From Ignavibacteriota bacterium (GTDB lineage: Bacteria; Bacteroidota; Ignavibacteria; Tepidaquicellales; Tepidaquicellaceae), in the NCBI GenBank assembly GCA_026390735.1, contig JAPLFJ010000066.1:1-44615 (forward strand): a DNA stretch of 44,615 nucleotides, written 5' to 3'. Each line of letters begins with the position of its first letter. The stretch's first letter is position 1. Under the pieces are notes generated by a model that worked only from the letters and a program-made list of their open reading frames with translations, did no database searches and was not told the DNA's origin. The position numbers were made by a program, and so were the translations under genes. Of this stretch, positions 37,273-44,615 are shown piece by piece.

Positions 37273-38298
37273 GCACAACGGATAAGTATAAACACATTTC
37301 CATTGACACCCAAAACAAGGAACTTTAGTGAAATAATAATTTATTTTACAATATCTGTTTGGAAGTGGAAAATATCTTCCATACATCCCTCCACCAATTA
37401 TTGCTACTGTTTGGACCCCGAGTTTGGTGGCAAGATGTGTTAAGCCAGAATCATTTCCAATAAATAATTTTGAATTAATTATCAAATCTACAACATCTGA
37501 TAATTTACAGTCTCTAATTGTCAAATTTGTAGCATTTCTAAAATCTTTAACTGCCCGACTTCTTTGGCTTGGCGAACAAATAATATATACCTTATACTCT
37601 TTACCTATTTCGTTAATTAGCTTTAAATAATTATCTACATTCCAATCTTTAATTTTATTAGAACTATAAGGAGAAATAGTGATATAGGGTAAACTAACCG
37701 AGCTGCTTTTATTAATATCTGTAAAAATATTATTATGACCCTCTATGGATCCTGGAGATAACATGTTTAGCAACTTTTCAATCTTCAAATATTCATTTAA
37801 TATATCAGAATACAATATAGAGGTATATTTTTTATTCCAATACCTAAAGAATTTATCACCTAAATAAAATGAATCGTTGTTACTAGTATATCTTAAAGGG
37901 GCTTCGGTTATATGTGTCAATATTTCATTGATGGGCCCTCTAGCTGGACTAACGTTATAGACTTCTGTTATCGCCAAACTTTTTATATGTTTGATAAATT
38001 TAAAATTGTAAAACCAAGAACAAATAAACCTTTTTTTATCAAATGGAATAATTTGAACCTTTCCCTTGTAATTTTTTAGAAGCCCACAATACTTGCTTTT
38101 AATCAAAAAATACACATTGTCATAGTTAGAATAATAGCTATCGTCATTCAGTAAAGCTGAAGAAATAACTATATCTCCAATTTGTTCTGTATTAATAAAA
38201 AGCAGATTTCTTTCGAAATTAGGTGGCCTTTTTTTTAAAATCGATGTGATAAAAATCAAATAAACACTAGCAATAATATTTTTGTAAGCTATTATCAT
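37231..38298 (-). CDS. Glycosyltransferase family 9 (heptosyltransferase-like)
   Basis: A 355-residue GT-B enzyme of the ADP-heptose:LPS heptosyltransferase family. The N-terminal NLLFINTEQIGDIVISSALL matches the GDxV-type acceptor loop, and KLFIGNDSGLTHLATKLGVQTVAIIGG is the conserved donor motif. The C-terminal end contains PCFGCQWKC, a cysteine cluster common in this family. An N-terminal hydrophobic stretch suggests membrane association. It overlaps the upstream GT2 gene by 4 bases. It may act on heptose or a related sugar of a core-like glycan; the exact donor is unknown. Confidence 0.9.
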   Translation of the reverse strand: MIIAYKNIIASVYLIFITSILKKRPPNFERNLLFINTEQIGDIVISSALLNDDSYYSNYDNVYFLIKSKYCGLLKNYKGKVQIIPFDKKRFICSWFYNFKFIKHIKSLAITEVYNVSPARGPINEILTHITEAPLRYTSNNDSFYLGDKFFRYWNKKYTSILYSDILNEYLKIEKLLNMLSPGSIEGHNNIFTDINKSSSVSLPYITISPYSSNKIKDWNVDNYLKLINEIGKEYKVYIICSPSQRSRAVKDFRNATNLTIRDCKLSDVVDLIINSKLFIGNDSGLTHLATKLGVQTVAIIGGGMYGRYFPLPNRYCKINYYFTKVPCFGCQWKCVYTYPLCLNNINIDVSRLII

Positions 38299-39236
38299 TT
38301 ATACCTTATTGAGTATGTATCGAAATGAATATATTTCAATATTAAGGCATTTAATTTAATTAAAAAACCGTTCTTTCTTAATTTAGCTAAATTATTTCCA
38401 AATAAAGCAGGGATTAGATACCTAATAACCATAGACTTATTTAAGCGAGAACTAATTAGCAGTTTGAAAAACACTTTACGCGCTTTTCTAATATCATTTC
38501 TGTAATATTCCAATAACCCTATTTGAAACATTGTCTCATTATTATTCAGGTCTGAATTATATTTTTGATTAAGATATTTTTCTCCTAAGAGGTAAGATAT
38601 CCTATTGCATTCAGTATTGATCGGTTTATAATTTATTCTATAATAATACAGTGTCTCCTGATGGTTATGATACTTTAGTATTCGTAATGATTTCAAAAAT
38701 AAATCTAGGTCTTCTGCATAATTTAAAGTTTCATCATAAGGAGTAATTCGTAAATATTTAGATTTTTTTAACATTATTGAAGAGTGCAAAACCGAAGTAA
38801 TAAAGGGCATCATAAACTCTATTTCCTTGTGATATTCAGGCAACCTTTTCTCGTATAATATCGAACCCGTTTCATTAATACAAAAATAATTTGTTCCCAA
38901 TACATCTATTTGAGGATTATCCAAGAGAAAGGATATTTGCTTTTCCAATTTTCTACTGTCAATAATATCGTCACCATCCATTCTACAAATAAACTCATAT
39001 TGGGCAACTTGAAGTCCGTAGTTCAGTTTATGAGAAATGTTTCCGCTAACAATAAGGTGTTTTATTCTTTTGTCTGAATAGCTTTTAATAATTTTCGATG
39101 TAATATCATCAGAATCATCCAATATAATCAGTTCAAAATCCTTGTGTGACTGACAAATAACACTATCAATGCAATCCTTAATGTATTTTTCTGCGTTTTT
39201 AACCGGCATTAAAATTGAGACTGGATACTTAGTCAT
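38295..39236 (-). CDS. Glycosyltransferase family 2
   Basis: A 313-residue GT-A fold enzyme from the ATG at 39236. An ATG at 39305 would add 23 residues that overlap the neighbouring gene by 77 bases; starting at MTKYPVSILMPVKNAE puts the conserved strand at the N terminus and leaves only an 8-base overlap. Visible are ELIILDDSDD and the DxD-type CRMDGDDIID, followed by the YAEDLDLFLKSL motif. It is similar to rhamnosyl- and galactosyltransferases of O-antigen clusters. The C-terminal region is helical and basic. Coupled to the genes on both sides. Confidence 0.9.
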   Translation of the reverse strand: MTKYPVSILMPVKNAEKYIKDCIDSVICQSHKDFELIILDDSDDITSKIIKSYSDKRIKHLIVSGNISHKLNYGLQVAQYEFICRMDGDDIIDSRKLEKQISFLLDNPQIDVLGTNYFCINETGSILYEKRLPEYHKEIEFMMPFITSVLHSSIMLKKSKYLRITPYDETLNYAEDLDLFLKSLRILKYHNHQETLYYYRINYKPINTECNRISYLLGEKYLNQKYNSDLNNNETMFQIGLLEYYRNDIRKARKVFFKLLISSRLNKSMVIRYLIPALFGNNLAKLRKNGFLIKLNALILKYIHFDTYSIRYK

Positions 39237-40308
39237 AATGGTGTAAATAATAATCTTTAAGAATATTGCCCCAAGAAAATCTAGTGAAGTTATTAAATCT
39301 TCCATATTGATTTGGACGTTTTAATATTTCTTTAATACAAGATATAAGTGAAACATTATCACCATAATATATTACTGAAGATGGGAAATAACTTTCAATA
39401 AGTTCGCTAAGGCCTGTTTGTTTTGTTAATATTGGATATAAGCCACAAGAAACAGACTCAAGAATTGAAATATTAAAAGGGTCATATTCGCTTGTTGAGA
39501 CAATAATGTTTTTATCATTTAAAAACACTATCATTTCATTGGGAGACATTTTATTAATACTAATTACTTGAATGTTTTTTAAATTTAAATAAAACGAATT
39601 ATTACTGCTGTTATCTATAATATATAATTTAATATAATCATCAAGTAAGGACAAAGCATCAATCAAAAAATCAAACCCTTTTTCTTTTCTATTTATTGAG
39701 CCAATAAAAACAATTGAGTTGAGTTCTTTGTTTGAATATCCCTGGCTTTTTTGTTCCAAGAAACAATTATCTAATCCGTTTTGTGTAACAGATAATCTTT
39801 CCTTATCAAGCGAATAATATAACGATAATATACCCCTTGAATATTCAGATAGATAAAAAATTCTGTCTGATGAATAAATGACAATATTCTCAGCAACAAT
39901 ATTCTTTATGACTGTGAACACTGACTCTTTATTGTAATATTTATTCTCATGTCTAATAATACCATTTATGGTATAATATATCCTCACTCTTAAAAATATT
40001 TTTACAAGATAAAGGAATATTGCAAATCGACTAAAGCACACAATATGGAGATACCTTGGCTTAAGTTTGATAATTTCAAGTAACATACGAAATATCCCAA
40101 GTTTTAATACTTCGCTACCATTAACTTCACCTGTTTTCTCATATCCAAATAATTTTTTAAGGTAACCATATTTATTACCGTCCTGGAAATAATGTATAAA
40201 CAATGTTTTATCAACCTTTGAATATTCTTCAAAAATTCTTTTTGAAACTTTTTCCGGACCAGATAAAATCTCACTTGTATTATATAGACCTATATAGATT
40301 ACTTTCAT
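39229..40308 (-). CDS. Glycosyltransferase family 4
   Basis: A 359-residue GT-B enzyme. The N terminus MKVIYIGLYNTSEILSGPEK contains the acceptor loop. IVFIGSINRKEKGFDFLIDAL is the usual beta-strand before the donor site, and TSEYDPFNISILESVSCGLYPIL carries the E-x7-E-like motif (ILESVSCG). It is placed between the flippase and GT2 genes, overlapping the latter by 8 bases and starting one base after the flippase stop. The sugar added is unknown. Confidence 0.9.
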   Translation of the reverse strand: MKVIYIGLYNTSEILSGPEKVSKRIFEEYSKVDKTLFIHYFQDGNKYGYLKKLFGYEKTGEVNGSEVLKLGIFRMLLEIIKLKPRYLHIVCFSRFAIFLYLVKIFLRVRIYYTINGIIRHENKYYNKESVFTVIKNIVAENIVIYSSDRIFYLSEYSRGILSLYYSLDKERLSVTQNGLDNCFLEQKSQGYSNKELNSIVFIGSINRKEKGFDFLIDALSLLDDYIKLYIIDNSSNNSFYLNLKNIQVISINKMSPNEMIVFLNDKNIIVSTSEYDPFNISILESVSCGLYPILTKQTGLSELIESYFPSSVIYYGDNVSLISCIKEILKRPNQYGRFNNFTRFSWGNILKDYYLHHYD

Positions 40309-40309
40309 T

Positions 40310-41542
40310 TTACCATAATTTCTTTTTTAGATAGTATATGTCAAAAACCAGTATAAATACTTCTGTTAATAGCGTAGAATAAACTGCGCCAATAACACCA
40401 ATATAAGTTAACAAAATAACATTAAACACAACATTTATCAACAGAGCGAAAAGAACAACAATTAAATTCTCCCTGAACATTCCTAGACCATTCAATGTAA
40501 TACCGGTAAGATTATTAAAAGCCAGCGGAATAATAGAAACAGATAAAACCTGAAGCAAAAATACTGACGGCAAATATTTTTCACCATAAACATACACAAT
40601 AATACTTTTTGACAATAGCAGCGTAGATACAAAAACCGCAGTACTTACCAGAAGAATATATACAGAGTATTTTTTTAAAAACAATTTTACTGCAGAATGC
40701 CTTTCAGAAAGTGACGATACTCTTGAAAACCCAGTTACGAGAATAAAAGAAAATAGTAATTGGGAAGACTTAAAAATACCGTAAGCAATGTTATATATCG
40801 CAACTTGTTCGGCATTAATAATCTTTGAAATAAGTATTACATCTATTTTATCATATAAGAAATTAGACATGGAGGCAATACCAATTGGCAATGACAAGAC
40901 AAGTAAACTCTTCAGAACCCGAAAAGATACCTTGTTTTTCTTGTCTTTGTCAACATATTTTGTAAGCAAGTAATAATAAAAGATAATCGCTATTATTATA
41001 TTCCCTACTAAACAAACAGTAACGAACAATAATATATCGTTTATTAAAAATAAAAGCGATAAGATTATGATTACAGAGAATAATCGAACAAAGTAATAAG
41101 ATAAGAACTGTAACCGCTGTTCGCCTTTTCCCAAGAGGAATGAATTGAAGATAGAAACAAAGAAAAAGGAAAAAACAAACGAATGAATAACAATAATTAA
41201 CAAATAATGTTTATTATTATAAAGTATGCCAACGAGAAAAAGAATAAGAAATACACTTACTAAGAATGCCATAACTCCATAAACGACCACACTTATTAAG
41301 TTTGATCTATCCACTTTGGATTCCTTTGCTGTTTGCCTCTGGAAGTATACAGGTAACCCTAATTGCAGAATATACAACAAGATATTCGAAACCGAGAATA
41401 TTATTACAATATCTCCATAATCTTTGACAGACAATATTCTAGCAACAGCCAGAAATAAAACGAAGAAAAATGCTTTATCAATAAGTTGAACAAACAAAAC
41501 GTACTTACTTTTCCTAAATATTTTAAGTATTTGATTAGCCAT
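40310..41542 (-). CDS. wzx: Oligosaccharide flippase (Wzx/MATE-like)
   Basis: A 410-residue polytopic membrane protein with about twelve hydrophobic segments in the polysaccharide biosynthesis (PST/MOP) family. The N-terminal SKYVLFVQLIDKAFFFVLFLAVARIL followed by VKDYGDIVIIFS is the typical start, and the LYDKIDVILISKIINAEQVAIYNIAYGI block is the mid-protein signature. It should flip undecaprenyl-linked repeat units across the inner membrane. It is the first gene of the minus-strand glycan operon (wzx, GT4, GT2, GT9); a 129-bp divergent gap separates it from the Wzy/WaaL-type gene. Confidence 0.9.
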   Translation of the reverse strand: MANQILKIFRKSKYVLFVQLIDKAFFFVLFLAVARILSVKDYGDIVIIFSVSNILLYILQLGLPVYFQRQTAKESKVDRSNLISVVVYGVMAFLVSVFLILFLVGILYNNKHYLLIIVIHSFVFSFFFVSIFNSFLLGKGEQRLQFLSYYFVRLFSVIIILSLLFLINDILLFVTVCLVGNIIIAIIFYYYLLTKYVDKDKKNKVSFRVLKSLLVLSLPIGIASMSNFLYDKIDVILISKIINAEQVAIYNIAYGIFKSSQLLFSFILVTGFSRVSSLSERHSAVKLFLKKYSVYILLVSTAVFVSTLLLSKSIIVYVYGEKYLPSVFLLQVLSVSIIPLAFNNLTGITLNGLGMFRENLIVVLFALLINVVFNVILLTYIGVIGAVYSTLLTEVFILVFDIYYLKKKLW

Positions 41543-41671
41543 TGTGTAAAATTACAATTCTATTTATTAAATTGAAGTAAACAAAAATAAGAACTATTTT
41601 AAAACGTTCCTAAACTAACGGTTTCAAATTAGAAATAACATAAATTATCAATACTTTATAATGAAAGAATA

Positions 41672-43231
41672 GTGGCTCTGAAATATTATTGTTTTCTATT
41701 TATAGGTTTTATATTTATCTCTACATTGATCAAGGACAAGAGCAGATTTATCCATAATGTTCAATTTGTTTTGAATATTGCAACATTATTATTTTCATCT
41801 GCAGGAATTCTAAATTTATTCAATACCCCTATTACTCGCAGTAGTGCCATATTTGGAGACCGGGTGTTTGATACAGATTTGCTGGTATGTTTAATGGGCT
41901 TTTCATTATTTTTAGGAATTGACAACAAATTCAAATCTAAAAACAGCAATCATGGAATATTTCTTTTAAACATTATTCCTTTTGTCTATTTGGTAGCATT
42001 AAGAACTAGAGTTGGGTGGGTTGCATTAGGTGTTATAATAGTTGTAATGATATTATTTTTACTGCTGCAGTATAGAAATTCGATTAAACTTAATATTTTA
42101 ACAATAAGATTAGGAATTGTGGTGGTTTTTTCAATATTTTTAGCCTCTTTTATACCTGTTAATGCTAACAACGAAAGGTCTAATCTTGTGATAACCGCTA
42201 GTAGCATTTTTGACAAGAATAACTACTCGAATCAAGCCCGGTTTGGTTTCTGGGAGGCTTCAATAAAAATGTTTGCAGAAAACCCTATTCACGGAATTGG
42301 GAGCGGTAAATGGCCAGGACTTTATCCGTTATATAATGGTGAGTACTACACAGATGAAAATGTTGATATGAATTCAGCAATTAACCCACACAACGATTAT
42401 CTAGAAATACTATCGGAAGAGGGAATATTCGTATTCTTATTATTCACAGGACTTATCTTCTTAGGACTTTATTTTGTGTTTAAAAAATCAAAAGATAACA
42501 TAGCTTATTTGCCATTTTTACTTTCGATGATTGGCACAATGATTGCAATGTTCTTTTCGTTCACAAAAGACAATTTCTTGGTAATGTTGGTATTTTCGGT
42601 TTGTATGGGAGTAGGATACTCTTCTAATTATCAATTATCAAATATCAATTATGAATTTTTCAAAAAGAATAAATTACTCTTAAAGAAGTTAATATTACTA
42701 GTCGGAGTTTTAATGTTAAGCATAGGTTTATGGTTCAAGGTGATAAGTTTCTTGAATGAGAGAGAATATATAGAAGCTATGCAACTTAAAGCAGAGGGAA
42801 AATACGTTGAGATGCTGGAAAAACTTGAGGGGGTTTCAAGTTTCTATTACCCAACTGATATGAATAAAATGCCCGTTGATTATTATAGAGGGGTTGGATA
42901 TTTTGAACTAAAAGAATATGATAAAGCATTTGAGAAATTTAAGAATGCCAGAGTTTATATGCAGTATTATCCAACAATAATGAACAATGAAGCTGCGGCA
43001 CTTTATATGAAGAAAAAAACAAAAGAAGCGGAAATATTGTACCTAGAAATCAAAAAAGTATTTCCATATTATATAGAACCTCAGATAAATTTATTAGCTT
43101 TGTATGCTAATGATAACAGGGTTGAGGATTTAATGCAGTTGGGGTCGGATATAAAAACGAAAATTCAAAAAGTTAATAAAATTAATAATTATGGATTATT
43201 TAAAGAAATAGAATATAAATATGGTTTCTGA
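41672..43231 (+). CDS. O-antigen ligase/polymerase family protein with TPR tail, possibly N-terminally short
   Basis: A 519-residue membrane protein of the Wzy/WaaL (O-antigen ligase) type. About five membrane segments precede the periplasmic loop with ARFGFWEASIKMFAENPIHGIG, INPHNDYLEILSEEG, the family signature. Three more segments follow, then a soluble tail (about 370-519) with TPR-like repeats (YYRGVGYFELKEYDKAFEKF, NNEAAALYMKKKTKEAEILY). The only start is GTG at 41672; the frame opens at 41639 and has no ATG. Families of this kind usually have more N-terminal membrane segments, so the 5' end may be lost. It may polymerise or ligate the glycan made by the neighbouring genes. Confidence 0.8.
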   Translation: MALKYYCFLFIGFIFISTLIKDKSRFIHNVQFVLNIATLLFSSAGILNLFNTPITRSSAIFGDRVFDTDLLVCLMGFSLFLGIDNKFKSKNSNHGIFLLNIIPFVYLVALRTRVGWVALGVIIVVMILFLLLQYRNSIKLNILTIRLGIVVVFSIFLASFIPVNANNERSNLVITASSIFDKNNYSNQARFGFWEASIKMFAENPIHGIGSGKWPGLYPLYNGEYYTDENVDMNSAINPHNDYLEILSEEGIFVFLLFTGLIFLGLYFVFKKSKDNIAYLPFLLSMIGTMIAMFFSFTKDNFLVMLVFSVCMGVGYSSNYQLSNINYEFFKKNKLLLKKLILLVGVLMLSIGLWFKVISFLNEREYIEAMQLKAEGKYVEMLEKLEGVSSFYYPTDMNKMPVDYYRGVGYFELKEYDKAFEKFKNARVYMQYYPTIMNNEAAALYMKKKTKEAEILYLEIKKVFPYYIEPQINLLALYANDNRVEDLMQLGSDIKTKIQKVNKINNYGLFKEIEYKYGF

Positions 43232-43361
43232 TAGATACACAATAACCCACTTTATATTACTTTATCGCAATATTAATCAATATAAATGATTTAATTGCAC
43301 TTCCCCCACTTTGAAAGACAAAACGAAAAGCGTAATTTTGTAGAGAAAGGAACACAAAATT

Positions 43362-43718
43362 ATGGAAGGAAAAAGAACTTATCGAACATTCGATAAAGAC
43401 TTCAAAGTAAATGCCGTAAAACTTGTTCTTGAAGGATCAAGATCAATGGCTAAGATAGCCTCAGAACTTGGCATTAGCTCCAACACACTGACTAACTGGA
43501 AGAAAGATTATCTTAAAGACAGAGATAACTCATTTCCGGGAAAGGGCTATCAAAAGCCAGATGACGCGGAGTTCACAAAACTCAGGCGTCAGCTGGCAAG
43601 AGTTACTCAGGAGAGAGATATATTAAAAAAAGCAATGCTGTATTTACAAAACAAGGAGAGTAACTTATGGATTTATCAGGGAAAGCAGTTCAAAATACAG
43701 CATCGGACTAATGTGTGA
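43362..43718 (+). CDS. IS3-family transposase OrfA
   Basis: A 118-residue DNA-binding subunit. The helix-turn-helix reads TYRTFDKDFKVNAVKLVLEG then SMAKIASELGISSNTLTNWKKDY, followed by a leucine-zipper segment (FTKLRRQLARVTQERDILKKAMLYLQ). OrfA-type proteins usually end near this point; here the frame runs on for about 20 residues that look like out-of-frame orfB sequence. It contains a run of seven A at 43625-43631, the expected site of frameshifting for OrfAB production. Confidence 0.92.
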   Translation: MEGKRTYRTFDKDFKVNAVKLVLEGSRSMAKIASELGISSNTLTNWKKDYLKDRDNSFPGKGYQKPDDAEFTKLRRQLARVTQERDILKKAMLYLQNKESNLWIYQGKQFKIQHRTNV

Positions 43719-44523
43719 AGCGTTGAAAATATCCAGAAGCAGTTATTACGGCTATATCTCAAGAAAATCTGAGAGTAAGCGAAGTATTGAAAATGATATG
43801 CTTCTCAGTAAGATAAAGACGATATACCAGGAAAGTAGATGCAGATACGGAAGTCCGAGAATAACAGCAGCCTTAAGAGCACAGGGAATACAGACAGGTA
43901 AAAATCGTGTAGCCAGAATAATGAAAGAAAACTCTATAGCTGTAAAATGCAGACAGAAAAGAAAGTATACAAAGACTATAGTAAAACAGATTAATACTGA
44001 CCTTGTGGAAAGACAGTTTAATCCAATTATCCGCAATAGAGTCTGGGCTTCGGATATTACCTACATCAGAACAAAACAAGGCTGGAAGTATTTATCTGTA
44101 GTTATGGATCTTCACTCAAGGATGATAGTGGGATGGAAAGTAAACAACTCTCAGGATGAGAACATAATCATCAGAACGATAGAGAATGCCTTACAAAACA
44201 GAAACCCTAAAACCGGTCTTATCTTTCATTCTGACAGAGGTACTCAGTATTCTTCAACAAGGGTAAGAAATGTTCTTCAGTGTTATGGAATACGTCAGAG
44301 CATGGGAGCTAAAGGTACGTGTTACGACAATGCTGTACTTGAATCTTTCTTCAGTACGCTTAAGAAAGAACTTATTTACAGAGAAAAGTATTACGATGTG
44401 GAAGACTTGCAGAAAAGCTTGTTTGAATACATTGAAATCTTTTACAACAGACAGAGAAAACATTCTACTTTAGGATGTTATGCTTCAGATGGAATTGGAC
44501 AAATTAAATCATTAAATTTGTAG
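43711..44523 (+). CDS. IS3-family transposase OrfB (DDE catalytic subunit)
   Basis: A 270-residue integrase-core protein from the ATG at 43711. The catalytic triad is D115 (WASDITYI), D175 (FHSDRGTQYSS) and E211 (YDNAVLESFFSTLK), with the DD35E spacing; the C terminus FYNRQRKHSTLG is typical. In the same frame, homology continues upstream of the ATG (YGFIRESSSKYSIGLM) to about 43654, and the frame stays open back to a stop at 43624. The full protein is thus probably made as an OrfAB fusion or from an upstream start near the AGGAG at 43654. Confidence 0.93.
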   Translation: MCEALKISRSSYYGYISRKSESKRSIENDMLLSKIKTIYQESRCRYGSPRITAALRAQGIQTGKNRVARIMKENSIAVKCRQKRKYTKTIVKQINTDLVERQFNPIIRNRVWASDITYIRTKQGWKYLSVVMDLHSRMIVGWKVNNSQDENIIIRTIENALQNRNPKTGLIFHSDRGTQYSSTRVRNVLQCYGIRQSMGAKGTCYDNAVLESFFSTLKKELIYREKYYDVEDLQKSLFEYIEIFYNRQRKHSTLGCYASDGIGQIKSLNL

Positions 44524-44538
44524 AAAAGGAGATTTAAG

Positions 44539-44615
44539 ATGTCAAAGTACAAAGTTATTTCATCAAGGGACAAAGTTCTGATTTTGAGAGAACTACTTGA
44601 AAACAAGGTTCCAAT
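44539..44615 (+). CDS. Partial ORF following orfB, product unknown
   Basis: An ATG at 44539 preceded by AAAAGGAG (44524-44531) opens a frame that runs off the window after 25 codons, beginning MSKYKVISSRDKVLILRELL. The ribosome binding site is the strongest seen near any start in this window. The sequence is basic and helical, compatible with a helix-turn-helix protein, but too short for assignment. It could be a passenger gene of the element or the start of another transposase. Confidence 0.5.
   Translation, partial: MSKYKVISSRDKVLILRELLENKVP

Larger units (their letters stand above)
43296..44615 (+). mobile_element. IS3-family insertion sequence (right end outside the window)
   Basis: The left end is probably at 43296, where TGCACTTCCCCCACTTTG starts with TG and resembles IS3-family terminal repeats; it lies 66 bp before orfA. 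The transposase genes orfA and orfB follow. The matching right-end sequence (CAAAGTGGGGGAAGTGCA) is not found before the window ends at 44615, 92 bp after orfB, so the element is incomplete here or carries extra DNA. Confidence 0.85.

Noticed and set aside
39237-39305. Upstream ATG of the GT2 gene, adding 23 residues
   Set aside because: The extension overlaps the neighbouring GT4 coding end by 77 bases and lies before the conserved first strand of the GT-A fold.

Overview
The window looks like chromosomal DNA of a low-GC bacterium in the Bacteroidota/Chlorobiota/Ignavibacteriota group. The inference rests on type IX secretion (T9SS) C-terminal sorting domains (a YPNPFNP-type linker and tails ending in LLVK, AVLK or VILK), long gingipain-like C25 peptidases, a sirtuin lacking zinc cysteines of the kind common in Bacteroidota, weak Shine-Dalgarno sequences and possible TAnnTTTG-like promoters. 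No rRNA, tRNA or CRISPR array was recognised.

Layout. Positions 1-358 are non-coding, with hairpins and small repeats. Positions 359-3966 (minus) hold tadA, a membrane-anchored protein resembling a degenerate polysaccharide deacetylase, a long aldo/keto reductase and a DUF2721 membrane protein. Positions 3967-4725 are an AT-rich divergent intergenic region carrying a striking 11-bp-periodic repeat array. Positions 4726-6873 (plus) hold a T9SS-secreted Ycf48-like repeat protein and a lipoprotein. Positions 7076-13620 (plus) are the replication cluster dnaN-recF-dciA-gyrB, then an outer-membrane beta-barrel protein and uppP, ending at a strong hairpin terminator. The clamp carries an unusual insertion of about 100 residues in domain I. 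dnaA is not in the window.

Positions 13663-17222 (minus) hold a DUF2130 coiled-coil/nuclease-like protein, a ketopantoate-reductase-like protein, a CobB-type sirtuin and a DUF302 protein. Positions 17288-23960 (minus) form a complete TetR-controlled efflux operon: regulator, TolC-like outer-membrane factor, HlyD-like adaptor lipoprotein, two ABC ATPases and two ABC-2 permeases. A 24-bp palindrome lies directly upstream of the regulator.

Positions 24234-43231 are a cell-surface region. It has a polytopic GT-C-like membrane protein; two tandem giant C25 peptidases (1635 and 1615 residues), each with a His/Cys dyad, an apparent ILEI/PANDER-like (FAM3-like) domain and a FlgD-like T9SS tail; a WecG/TagA glycosyltransferase directly upstream of them; and a polysaccharide cluster (two GT4, one GT9, one GT2, a Wzx-type flippase and a Wzy/WaaL-type protein). 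In known T9SS species a C25-type sortase attaches cargo to a surface lipopolysaccharide, so this adjacency may be functional; that is inference. Positions 43296-44615 are an IS3-family element running off the window, with orfB in the +1 rather than the usual -1 frame relative to orfA and an extra ORF starting right after orfB.

The items most worth following are the tandem C25-ILEI proteins beside the glycan genes, the 11-bp-phased array at the strand switch upstream of dnaN, the clamp insertion, and the duplicated T9SS tail at 6070-6201.
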